Source: Acidimicrobiaceae bacterium (GTDB lineage Bacteria; Actinomycetota; Acidimicrobiia; Acidimicrobiales; UBA8190). Taken from it: 64,000 bases of DNA. Shown here in pieces: positions 51,565-59,529 of the stretch (its first letter is position 1; every line of letters starts with the position of its first letter). Where the stretch lies: contig PLXQ01000075.1 of the NCBI GenBank assembly GCA_003151475.1, forward strand, positions 36,522-100,521. The letters are read 5' to 3'. A model generated the notes under the pieces. The model had not been told where the DNA came from. It did no database searches and saw only the letters and a list, made by a program, of their open reading frames with translations. The translations under genes were made by a program, and so were the position numbers.

Positions 51565-54500
51565 ATGCGCGCCCTCGAACTCGTCTCTAGGTGGCCGGTC
51601 GACGCCGCCGCTGCCGGCGTCGTCAGGCGGACGGACGGTCTGAGAGGAAACGCGGGGGACGACGTCAGCGTCTCGGTGGTGGACAGCATCGGCGACATCG
51701 AACGACCCTTCGCCTGGGCTTCCATGTCCAAGATGCTTGTGGCCATGGCTGTCTTCGTCGCCGTAGAGGAAGGCACGATCTCCCTCGACGAGCCGGCCGG
51801 ACCCCAGGGGAGCACCGTCCGTCACCTCCTCGCCCATGCATCGGGTCTTGGTCCCGATTCTCCGGTCCCGGTCGCCGGGCCGGGGCGGATGCGCATCTAC
51901 TCCAACATCGGCTTCGAGATTCTGGCCGACACATTGGCTCAGCACGCGCGCATGCCTTTCACCGACTACCTCGCCAGCGGTGTGATGCAACCGCTCCATA
52001 TGTCGGCGACGGCCTTCGCCCCTGATAGCTCCCCGGCTTCGGGAGCGCAGGGCCCACTGCGCGATCTTCTGGTCTTGGCCGCCGAGCTGTTGGCGCCCAG
52101 CATCTTGTCGCCGGGCACTATGGCAGAGGTGACGAGGGTCTCTTTTCCGGGTCTGCGCGGTGTGCTCCCCGGGTACGGGCGATTCGATCCCTGCGATTGG
52201 GGACTCGGCTTCGAAGTACGGGGGGACAAAGAACCCCATTGGACGGGCTCGCGCACCACACCAGAGACCTTCGGCCATTTCGGTCGTGCCGGCGGCTTCC
52301 TCTGGCTGGACCCTGTCGCCGCTACTGCGTGCGCGTCGCTGTCCAACAGAGACTTCGGACCGTGGGCCGTCACTGAATGGTCGACCTTGGCCGATGCCGT
52401 CATGGACGAGTTTTCCCCCGCTCCTTCCCGAGAGACATCGAGAAGGGAACGCCGTCGGCAAGAGGCCGAAAGGGCCCAGAAAGAGGCTGAACGGATCGCA
52501 ACGGCGGAGGCCGCACGCCTGCAGCGGGAAGCTGAAGCGGCCGAACTTGCCGCGGCGGCACGGCTGAAGCAAGCAGCCGAAGCGGCCGAAGCCGAACGTC
52601 GCCGGATAGAAGCTGAGGCGGTTGAAGCGGCACGACAGAGGATCGAGGCTGAAGCTGCCGAGGCCGAACGCGTCAAGCAAAAAGCAGCGGAAGCTGAGCG
52701 TCGTCGGAAGGAAGCGGAGGCGGCGGAGGCGGCACGGCTGAAGCAAGAGGCCGAACGCGTCAAGCAAGAGGCGGAGGCGGCACGGCTGAAGCAAGAGGCC
52801 GAACGCGTCAAGCAAGAGGCGGCGGCGGCTGAAGCTGAGCGTCGTCGGAAGGAAGCAGCCGAGGCCGAGCGTCGTCGGAAGGAAGCAGCCGAGGCGGCAC
52901 GGCTGAAGAGAGAGGCCGAAGCGGCCGAGGTTGAGCATCTAAGGCAAGAGGCTGCGCGGTTGAAGCGAGAAGGCGAAGCAGCGAAAGCCGAGAGACGGAG
53001 GATCGTCTCCCAGTCTGAGGAAGCCGAACGCCGCAAGCAGGAGGCCGAAGCGGCCGAGGTTGAGCGGCAAAGGATCGAGGCGACCGAGCTTGAGCGGCTC
53101 AAGCAGCAAGCCGAAGGAGCGGAGTCCGTGCGGCGGAGGATCAAGGCCGAAGCCGCCGATGCCGAGGGCCGCCGGAACGAAGCAGAAGCGGCGGAGCTCG
53201 AGCGCCAGAAGACCGAGGCAGCCGAGGTGGAACGGCTCAAGCGGGAAGCTGAAGGTGCGGAAGCCGAACGACAGAGGATCGAGGCCGAAGCGGCCGAGGC
53301 GCTGCGCCGCAGGAAGGCGGCCGAAGCGGCCGAGGCCGAACGCCGCAAGAAAGAGGCCGATGAGGTTGAGCGCCTCAAGCGGGAAGCCGAGGGCGCGGAA
53401 GCCGAACGACAGAGGATCGAGGCCGAAGCGGCCGAGGCCGAACGCCGCAAGAAAGAGGCCGATGAGGCGGCGGCAAAGCGCCAGAAGGCGGAAGCGGCTG
53501 AGGTTGAGCGCCTCAAGCGGGAAGCCGAGGATGCAGAAACCGAGCGGCGCCGAGTTAAAGCTGAAGCGGCGGAATCCGAGCGGCAGAGAAAAGAGATCGC
53601 CGAAGCCGAGACAGCGGAGGCCAAACGCCTTTGGAACGTGGCTGAAACGGCCGCGACAGAGCGCCGAAGGATCGAGGCCATCGAGGCGGAGCGGCTCAAC
53701 CAGGAGGCCGAGAGCATTGAGGCTGCGCGCCTGAGAATCGAGGTCGAGGCGGCCGAAGCCGAACGTCGGAAGAAGGAGGCGGCCGAGGTTGAAGCGGCCG
53801 CGGCAGAGCGACGGAGGATCGAGGCCGCCGCCGTCAAACGACTCAGGCAAGAAGCCGAAGCGGCGGAGAACGAGCGAAGAAGAATCGAGACTGAATCCGC
53901 CGAGCTCGAACGCCAGAAGGTTGAGGCCGAAGCGGCCGAGGAGGCCAACGCGGCTCTGCTCGTGAAGGAGGCAGCCGCCGCTGAAGTCGAGCGCCAGAAG
54001 ATTGAAGCCGCGGAAATCGGTCGGTTCAAGCGAGAAGCCGAGGCGGCTGAAGCCGAACGGCGGCGGATCAAGGCCGAAGCTGCCGAGGTTGAGCGCCAGC
54101 GGATCGTCGCCGACGCCGCCGAAGCGGAACGACTGAGGGTCGATGCGGCCGCGACCCTGAGCCTGAGGCAACAGGCCGCGGAGGCGAAAGCCGAGCGGCA
54201 GAGGATCAAGAGCGAAGCTGGCGAGGCCACCCGCCGCCGGAGGGAGTCCGAAGCAGCAGAGCTAAGTCGCCAGAAGGCCGAGGACGCCGAAGTCGAGCGG
54301 CTCAAGCGAGGAGCCGAGGCAGCGGAAGTAGAACGGAAGAGGATCCGGAGCGAAGCCGCCGAGGTGGCCCGGCGTCGGAAAGAGGCCGAGGCCGCTGAGT
54401 TTGAGCGCCAGGGGGTCGAGGCGGCTGAGAGCGAGCGTCTCAAGCGACAGGCCGAGGCAGCAGAAGCCGAACGACTGAGGATCGAGACCGAAGTCACCGA

Positions 54501-55614
54501 GGCCGCCCGGCGTCGAAACGAGGCCGGGGCCGCTGAGCTTGAGCGCCAGAAGGCCGAGGCGGCAGAAGCCGAGCGTCTCAAGCGACAGGCCGAGGCGGCA
54601 GAAGCCGAGCAAAAGAGGATCGAAGTCGAGGCGGCCCGGGCTGAGCGCCTCAGGCAAGAAGCCGAAGCGGCGGTAGCCGAGCGACGCCAGAAAGAAGCCG
54701 CTGACACACAAGCAGCCGAGAGCGAGCGCCGAAGGCAAGCCGACGCGGCGGCCGAAGCCGAGCGCCAGAGGAGAAAGGCCGTTCAGGAGAAGGCGGAGGC
54801 GGCCGAAGCCGAGCGCCAGAGGAAAGATGCCGCCGAAGCCGAACGTCTGCAGCGAGAGACCGCTCAGGCGAAGGCGGCGGCGGCCGAGCGCCAGAAGGCG
54901 GAGGCCGCCGAAGCCGAGCGGCGGAGGATCGCCGCCCGGGCGGTCGAGTCCGAGAACGAGGGGCGGAGGATTATCGCCCTGGCCGCCGAGGCTGAGGCCG
55001 AGTGGCGGAAGATCGAGGCCGAGGCCCAGGCCGGGCACGATGAGCGACGGAAGAAAGATGCCGCTCGAGCAGAGGCGGGCGAGGCGAAGAGACGGAAGAA
55101 AGAGGCCGCTCGAGCAGAGGCGGGCGAGGCGAAGAGACGGAAGAAAGAGGCGGCCGAAGCGGCTATTGCGGAGCAGCTCCGGCTCGAGGATGACGCCGCC
55201 GAGGCTCGGAGGCGGGCGCGCCTAGCGGCAGAATCAGAACGTCAGAGGATCCAGGCCGGACGGGCGGCGGCGGCCGAGGCCGAGCGCCAGAGCGTCGCGT
55301 TCTCCGACGGCGAGCGGCGCCGGGTGGAGACCGCACAGGTGGGCGCAGACAAAGCCGAGCGACGCTTTGCTGAGGCCGCCGAGGCGGCCGGAGCTCAGGC
55401 GGCCGGAGCCCAGGCGACCGGAGCCGACGGGCAGAGCCCCGATGAGACCGAAGCCGAGCCCCGGGTGGCGGCCATGGCCGACCGACGCCAGGAAGCGGTG
55501 GTGCGGGTGCCCGACGGCGAGGTGACCGAGGCCGGCGAGTCCGGGAGCGAGGCCCACGGGCCCCTCGGACCGGGGATCCGACCGGCGGACTTCTGGGGTG
55601 CCGGGACGCATTGA
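51565..55614 (+). CDS. Beta-lactamase-fold serine hydrolase fused to a giant charged helical domain
   Basis: A 1349-residue protein. Residues 1-285 are a complete serine hydrolase of the class C beta-lactamase/esterase type: SxxK in FAWASMSKMLVAMAVF (S53, K56), YSN at 112-114, and HFGRAGGFLW (238-247) at the third motif position. A related actinobacterial family normally ends here, after WSTLADAVMDEF. Instead residues about 290-1260 are almost only Glu, Ala, Arg and Lys (EAEAAEAERRRIEAEAAE-like) with no proline, fitting a single alpha-helix or TolA-like coil. A Gly/Pro-containing acidic tail follows. No signal peptide or membrane segment is visible. It starts 18 bp past the ligase stop. Function unknown; scaffold or spacer roles are inference. 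Confidence 0.85.
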   Translation: MRALELVSRWPVDAAAAGVVRRTDGLRGNAGDDVSVSVVDSIGDIERPFAWASMSKMLVAMAVFVAVEEGTISLDEPAGPQGSTVRHLLAHASGLGPDSPVPVAGPGRMRIYSNIGFEILADTLAQHARMPFTDYLASGVMQPLHMSATAFAPDSSPASGAQGPLRDLLVLAAELLAPSILSPGTMAEVTRVSFPGLRGVLPGYGRFDPCDWGLGFEVRGDKEPHWTGSRTTPETFGHFGRAGGFLWLDPVAATACASLSNRDFGPWAVTEWSTLADAVMDEFSPAPSRETSRRERRRQEAERAQKEAERIATAEAARLQREAEAAELAAAARLKQAAEAAEAERRRIEAEAVEAARQRIEAEAAEAERVKQKAAEAERRRKEAEAAEAARLKQEAERVKQEAEAARLKQEAERVKQEAAAAEAERRRKEAAEAERRRKEAAEAARLKREAEAAEVEHLRQEAARLKREGEAAKAERRRIVSQSEEAERRKQEAEAAEVERQRIEATELERLKQQAEGAESVRRRIKAEAADAEGRRNEAEAAELERQKTEAAEVERLKREAEGAEAERQRIEAEAAEALRRRKAAEAAEAERRKKEADEVERLKREAEGAEAERQRIEAEAAEAERRKKEADEAAAKRQKAEAAEVERLKREAEDAETERRRVKAEAAESERQRKEIAEAETAEAKRLWNVAETAATERRRIEAIEAERLNQEAESIEAARLRIEVEAAEAERRKKEAAEVEAAAAERRRIEAAAVKRLRQEAEAAENERRRIETESAELERQKVEAEAAEEANAALLVKEAAAAEVERQKIEAAEIGRFKREAEAAEAERRRIKAEAAEVERQRIVADAAEAERLRVDAAATLSLRQQAAEAKAERQRIKSEAGEATRRRRESEAAELSRQKAEDAEVERLKRGAEAAEVERKRIRSEAAEVARRRKEAEAAEFERQGVEAAESERLKRQAEAAEAERLRIETEVTEAARRRNEAGAAELERQKAEAAEAERLKRQAEAAEAEQKRIEVEAARAERLRQEAEAAVAERRQKEAADTQAAESERRRQADAAAEAERQRRKAVQEKAEAAEAERQRKDAAEAERLQRETAQAKAAAAERQKAEAAEAERRRIAARAVESENEGRRIIALAAEAEAEWRKIEAEAQAGHDERRKKDAARAEAGEAKRRKKEAARAEAGEAKRRKKEAAEAAIAEQLRLEDDAAEARRRARLAAESERQRIQAGRAAAAEAERQSVAFSDGERRRVETAQVGADKAERRFAEAAEAAGAQAAGAQATGADGQSPDETEAEPRVAAMADRRQEAVVRVPDGEVTEAGESGSEAHGPLGPGIRPADFWGAGTH
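52725..52820 (+). repeat. 48-bp tandem duplication in the helical domain
   Basis: Two near-exact 48-bp units (16 codons, AARLKQEAERVKQEAE) lie head to tail; for example CGGCACGGCTGAAGC recurs exactly 48 bp apart. Confidence 0.85.
53321..53467 (+). repeat. 45-bp block repeated 102 bp apart in the helical domain
   Basis: The block beginning CCGAAGCGGCCGAGGCC at 53321 recurs at 53423, including the AERRKKEADE codons. A 102-bp (34-residue) shift is a whole number of codons. Confidence 0.8.
55060..55149 (+). repeat. 45-bp exact tandem duplication in the helical domain
   Basis: Units 55060-55104 and 55105-55149 both begin GCCGCTCGAGCAGAGGC and code AARAEAGEAKRRKKE twice. Identity at nucleotide level implies recent duplication. 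Confidence 0.9.
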
Positions 55615-55616
55615 CC

Positions 55617-55622
55617 TAGGCT
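55617..55622 (+). promoter_or_regulatory. Putative -10 hexamer for leaderless RmlA-like gene
   Basis: TAGGCT seven bases before ATG 55630 (spacer CGCGGCA), just past the stop of the large fusion gene. Confidence 0.55.
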
Positions 55623-55629
55623 CGCGGCA

Positions 55630-56373
55630 ATGAAGGGCGTGATCCTGGCCGGAGGAACAGGTACCCGGCTGCACCCGCTCACGCGGATCACCAACAAACA
55701 CCTCCTGCCCATCTACGACCGGCCGATGATTGCCTACTCGATCGAAGCGCTCGTCCTGGCCGGGATCTCCGAGATCATGCTCGTGACCGGGGGTACCCAC
55801 GCCGGGGAATTCCTGCGGCTGCTGGGCAACGGCCACGAGCACGATATCGACCGACTCTCCTACGCGTACCAGGACAAAGCCGGGGGGATCGCCGAGGCCC
55901 TGGGGCTGGCCGAGCGCTTCGCCGCTGACGAAGCCGTCCTCGTGATGCTGGCCGACAACATCGTGGAGCGGACCTTCCGGCCGACGGTGGAGCAGTTCGC
56001 CGTCCAAGGTGGTGGCGCTCGGATCGTGCTCACCGAGGAGCACGACCCGGTGCATCTCCGCCACCTCGGTGTCCCGGAGTTCGACGACTCCGACCGGATC
56101 ACGAAGATCTTGGAGAAGCCCGACGAGCCCCCCAGTCACTACGCCGTGACCGGCATCTACTGCTACGACCCCGATGTCTTCCAGGTCATCGGCAACCTCG
56201 AACCCTCAGGGCGGGGCGAGCTCGAGATCACCGACGTGAACAACTACTACGTCGATCAGGGGACCATGGCCTTCGACATCCTTGACGGCTTCTGGGGCGA
56301 CGCCGGGGAGTCGATCGACGCCTACTACGCCGTCAACGATTTCGTGCGGGCCAACGGGGCCAACAAAGGCTGA
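55630..56373 (+). CDS. Glucose-1-phosphate thymidylyltransferase-like nucleotidyltransferase, short form
   Basis: A 247-residue sugar-nucleotide transferase: MKGVILAGGTGTRLHPLTRI (nucleotide-binding GGxGTR), NKHLLPIYDRPMIAYSIEAL, MLADNIVE, KILEKPDEPPSHYAVTGIYC and LEITDVNNYYVDQG. It would make dTDP-glucose or a related activated sugar. It is about 45 residues shorter than RmlA/RfbA, missing the C-terminal helices used for tetramer and allosteric contacts. No rmlBCD genes adjoin it, so the product is uncertain. Convergent with ftsX. Confidence 0.9.
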   Translation: MKGVILAGGTGTRLHPLTRITNKHLLPIYDRPMIAYSIEALVLAGISEIMLVTGGTHAGEFLRLLGNGHEHDIDRLSYAYQDKAGGIAEALGLAERFAADEAVLVMLADNIVERTFRPTVEQFAVQGGGARIVLTEEHDPVHLRHLGVPEFDDSDRITKILEKPDEPPSHYAVTGIYCYDPDVFQVIGNLEPSGRGELEITDVNNYYVDQGTMAFDILDGFWGDAGESIDAYYAVNDFVRANGANKG

Positions 56374-56446
56374 CCCCTCGAGGCTGGGTGGTTGGCCCCG
56401 GTGACCCCGGTGGTTGGCCGCGCTGGTCGGCACGCACCGAGGGGTC
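56372..56446. repeat. Inverted repeat between convergent RmlA-like and ftsX genes
   Basis: Arms GACCCCTCG (56372-56380) and CGAGGGGTC (56438-56446) are perfect, 57 bp apart; the loop holds GGTGGTTGGCC twice. It spans the gap between two convergent genes and may act in termination or as a cruciform. Confidence 0.45.
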
Positions 56447-56462
56447 GAGCCCGGTGGTCGAC

Positions 56463-57344
56463 CTAGGTATCGAGGAAGCGCCTGATCCCGAGGGCCGAGC
56501 CGATCGAGCCGATCAGGACGCCGACGAGGAGGACGACGAGGGTCGTGGTGATGACCTCGTGGGTGGAGACCCGCATGGTGTAGAGGATGTTCGCCGTCTT
56601 GCTGTTGCCGAGGGCGTCGAGGACGAGATGGACGCCCACCACCACAGCGGCGGCGACGGCGGCGCCGGCGGCGCCCTGGATGACGCCCTCGAACATGAAC
56701 GGGACGCGGATGAACCAGTTCGTGGCCCCCACCAGTTTCATGACCGAGACTTCACGGCGTCGGGCGAAGATGGCCAGTCGGATCGTATTCAAGATGAGCA
56801 CCGACGCCGAGAGCAGCAGGATGAGGGCCAAGGCCAGGAAGACCACCTGGAGGACGCGGGTGACCGATTCCATGGTCTTGATGGCCTGTATCGGGGAAGC
56901 GACGTTGCGGACTCCGGGGTAACCGTTGAACTGCTTGGCGATGGCTTGCGCTTCGCTCGGATTGTTGAGGACACATCGAAGCGACGAGGGCGTGGTGCCG
57001 ACGGAGAGCGACTGGGCCTCGTCCGGACTGAGCAGGTGCTTGGCCTCGTTGTAGTCGTAGAGCTTCGAGCGGTAGAGACAGGACTGGACGTAGGGAAGCT
57101 GGGTCACCTGCTGGGTGATCGAATGGCGCTGGGCGTCGGAGACCGACGGCTTCAAGAAGAGCTCGACGTTCACGCCGTGCTGCCACTGGGTGGTGGCATG
57201 GGCCACGCCCTGACGCAGCAGCAGCGACGTGCCCACGAGCGACAGAGAGACGGCCACGGTGAGGATGGCGGCGATCGTCATGAGGCGGTTGCGCCACAGG
57301 TTCGACGCCGTTTCGCGCGCGAGGTAATCGAAAGACACCGGCAT
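56463..57344 (-). CDS. ftsX: Cell division protein FtsX
   Basis: A 293-residue membrane component of the FtsEX complex that activates peptidoglycan hydrolases at the septum. Topology: helix 20-44, extracellular domain about 45-160, then helices near 165-190, 215-243 and 262-286. The cytoplasmic loop RREVSVMKLVGATNWFIRVP is the FtsX/MacB-type coupling region. The extracellular domain holds two Cys (CLYRS, RCVLNN), as in mycobacterial FtsX. ATG 57344 is 20 bp past the ftsE stop. Confidence 0.94.
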   Translation of the reverse strand: MPVSFDYLARETASNLWRNRLMTIAAILTVAVSLSLVGTSLLLRQGVAHATTQWQHGVNVELFLKPSVSDAQRHSITQQVTQLPYVQSCLYRSKLYDYNEAKHLLSPDEAQSLSVGTTPSSLRCVLNNPSEAQAIAKQFNGYPGVRNVASPIQAIKTMESVTRVLQVVFLALALILLLSASVLILNTIRLAIFARRREVSVMKLVGATNWFIRVPFMFEGVIQGAAGAAVAAAVVVGVHLVLDALGNSKTANILYTMRVSTHEVITTTLVVLLVGVLIGSIGSALGIRRFLDT

Positions 57345-57364
57345 ATCAGATGCTCCGGGTGGGC

Positions 57365-58051
57365 TCAGGTGCCATAGCCGTAGACGCCGCGGGCCTGGTC
57401 CCGGACGAGGGTTCCGTGATCGAGCTCGATGACGCGTCGACGCATCTGGTCGACGATGCCCGAGTCGTGGGTGGCGATGACGACGGTGGTGCCCGTCTTG
57501 TTGATTCGTTCGAGCAGTCGCATGATGCCCTGACTGGTGGTGGGGTCCAGGTTTCCCGTGGGCTCGTCGGCCAACAAGATGAGCGGGCGGTTGACGAAGG
57601 CGCGGGCCACAGCCACGCGCTGCTGCTCGCCGCCGGAGAGTTCACCGGGGAGGCTGTCGCGCTTCTTCGACAGTCCGACGAGGTCGAGGATCTGGGGCAC
57701 CTGCGACGCGATCACGTGCTTGGGCCGGCCGATGACCTCGAGGGCGAAAGCCACGTTCTCGAAGACGTTCTTGTTGGGCAGCAGCCGGAAGTCCTGGAAG
57801 ACACAGCCGATGTTGCGGCGGAGATAGGGAATCCGCCACTGACTGAGATTGGCGATGTCGCGTCCGGCCACCAGGATCCGGCCGTGGTTCGGGACTTCCT
57901 CGCGGAGGAGCAAGCGGATGAAGGTCGTCTTTCCCGAACCAGAGGAACCGACCAGGAAGACGAACTCCCCCTTGTCGATCTCGAGAGACATGTCGCGTAT
58001 CGCGACGGTCCCGCCCTTGTAGTCCTTGGTTACGTTCTCGAAACTGATCAT
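57365..58051 (-). CDS. ftsE: Cell division ATP-binding protein FtsE
   Basis: A 228-residue ABC ATPase. [20 protein letters not shown], Walker [17 protein letters not shown] (34-49), Q-loop [20 protein letters not shown], signature [14 protein letters not shown], Walker [15 protein letters not shown] and switch His in [13 protein letters not shown]. It powers FtsX, encoded immediately downstream. ATG 58051 has GAGGTG eight bases upstream. No smpB follows, unlike many actinobacteria. Confidence 0.96.
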   Translation of the reverse strand: MISFENVTKDYKGGTVAIRDMSLEIDKGEFVFLVGSSGSGKTTFIRLLLREEVPNHGRILVAGRDIANLSQWRIPYLRRNIGCVFQDFRLLPNKNVFENVAFALEVIGRPKHVIASQVPQILDLVGLSKKRDSLPGELSGGEQQRVAVARAFVNRPLILLADEPTGNLDPTTSQGIMRLLERINKTGTTVVIATHDSGIVDQMRRRVIELDHGTLVRDQARGVYGYGT

Positions 58052-58323
58052 CGAGTCGACACCTCGTCGTTCTCCACCCCGCCACCACCGACGGGGGGCG
58101 TGGCACACGAGGACCTCAGGAGGTTATCAGTCCGGTATTGCGCAGACGCGTACGGTGAAAGGCGCGGCCCGCTCGATGGCGGCGACGCCGCGCTCGGCGC
58201 GAACCTGCAGGTCATGCCGCTGAGTACAGCGCTGAATGACACACGTGTGGCTAAAGATGACGACGACGAGATATATGTCGGGCCGCGGCGGAGCTGTGGG
58301 CGAAACTGTGGGCGGTGCTGCAC

Positions 58324-59529
58324 TTAGTCGTCGTCCGCCGCGTCGCGTCCGTCGCCGGCCTTCGCACCAGCGGCAGTGGCGGAGTGGGAACCGCCGGCGG
58401 TGCGGAGGCGACGGAGCTCGGCTTCGATGAACTCGTCGATGTCGCCGTCGAGGACGGCGTCGACATTGCCCGTCTCCACGTTGGTGCGGAGGTCCTTCAC
58501 TAGTTGGTACGGGGCCATGACGTAGGAACGGATCTGGCTGCCCCAGGCCACATCGGACTGGGGGCCCGAGAGCGAGTCGAGCTCCGAACGGCGCTCGGCG
58601 CGTTGACGCTCGGCCAACTTGGCTCCGAGGATCTGCATGGCTTTGGCTTTGTTCTGATGCTGGCTGCGTTCGTTTTGGACCGAGACGACGAGGCCGGTGG
58701 GAAGGTGGGTGAGACGGACGGCGGAGTCGGTCTTGTTGACGTGCTGTCCTCCGGCGCCCGACGAGCGGTAGGTGTCGATGCGGAGTTCTTTGTCGTCAAT
58801 GGTCACCTCGTCGGAGAGGTCTTCGAGAAACGGGGTGACGTCCATGGAGGCGAAGCTCGTCTGGCGGCGGTGCTGGGAATCGAAGGGCGACATGCGGACC
58901 AGTCGGTGGACACCGCGTTCGGCGCAGAGAAGGCCGTAGGCGAAACGTCCCTTCACAATGAAGGTGGCCGAGAGAAGTCCCGCTTCTTGACCGGCGGTGG
59001 CTTCGTCGAGCTCGACCGCGAAGCCCCGACGTTCGGCCCAGCGCTGGTACATGCGCAGGAGCATCTCGCACCAGTCCTGGGCGTCGGTGCCACCGGCGCC
59101 CGAGTGGAGCTCGGCGATGGCGTCGTTCTCGTCGTACTCGCCGGTGAAGAGACTGCGGAGCTCCAAGTCGTCGAGGCGGCGGGTTAGATCGTCGACCAGG
59201 GCGGTGAGCTCCCCGGCCACGGAGTCGTCACCCTCCTCCACCATGAGCTGGAAGAGGATCTCGGCGTCGGAGAGGCGGCGGCCGAGGTCTTCGAGGAGCT
59301 CGATGTCGTCGCCCACGGCGCCGAACTCGGAGCTGACGCGGCGAGCCGTGTCGGGGTCGTCCCAGAGGTCGGGACGGGAGACCTCTTTCTCGAGCTCGGC
59401 CCGGCGGGCGCGGAGCTGGTCGAGGCGGAGATAGCCCTGGGCCTCCTCGAGCCGGGACCTCAATGCCGCCAGCTCGGCTTTGAGATCGCGCTGCTCGCCG
59501 GCTCCGGAAGGCTCGCTAGCTCGCGCCAT
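58324..59529 (-). CDS. prfB: Peptide chain release factor 2
   Basis: A 401-residue RF2 reading UGA and UAA. Stop-recognition tripeptide SPF (214-216 in LVRMSPFDSQHR), GGQ (260-262 in YRSSGAGGQHVNKTDSAV), and an N-terminal coiled domain. It is one uninterrupted frame, so the programmed +1 frameshift known from E. coli prfB is absent. ATG 59529 overlaps the secA 3' end by 14 bases. The Ala/Gly/Asp-rich C-terminal tail is extra. Confidence 0.96.
   Translation of the reverse strand: MARASEPSGAGEQRDLKAELAALRSRLEEAQGYLRLDQLRARRAELEKEVSRPDLWDDPDTARRVSSEFGAVGDDIELLEDLGRRLSDAEILFQLMVEEGDDSVAGELTALVDDLTRRLDDLELRSLFTGEYDENDAIAELHSGAGGTDAQDWCEMLLRMYQRWAERRGFAVELDEATAGQEAGLLSATFIVKGRFAYGLLCAERGVHRLVRMSPFDSQHRRQTSFASMDVTPFLEDLSDEVTIDDKELRIDTYRSSGAGGQHVNKTDSAVRLTHLPTGLVVSVQNERSQHQNKAKAMQILGAKLAERQRAERRSELDSLSGPQSDVAWGSQIRSYVMAPYQLVKDLRTNVETGNVDAVLDGDIDEFIEAELRRLRTAGGSHSATAAGAKAGDGRDAADDD

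Noticed and set aside
51966..54707. Very long minus-strand open frame (Ser/Ala/Arg-rich, over 900 codons) opposite the helical rod gene
   Set aside because: It is the antisense of E/A/R-rich codons, has only low-complexity Ser/Ala/Arg content and no start context. The plus-strand gene has real motifs.
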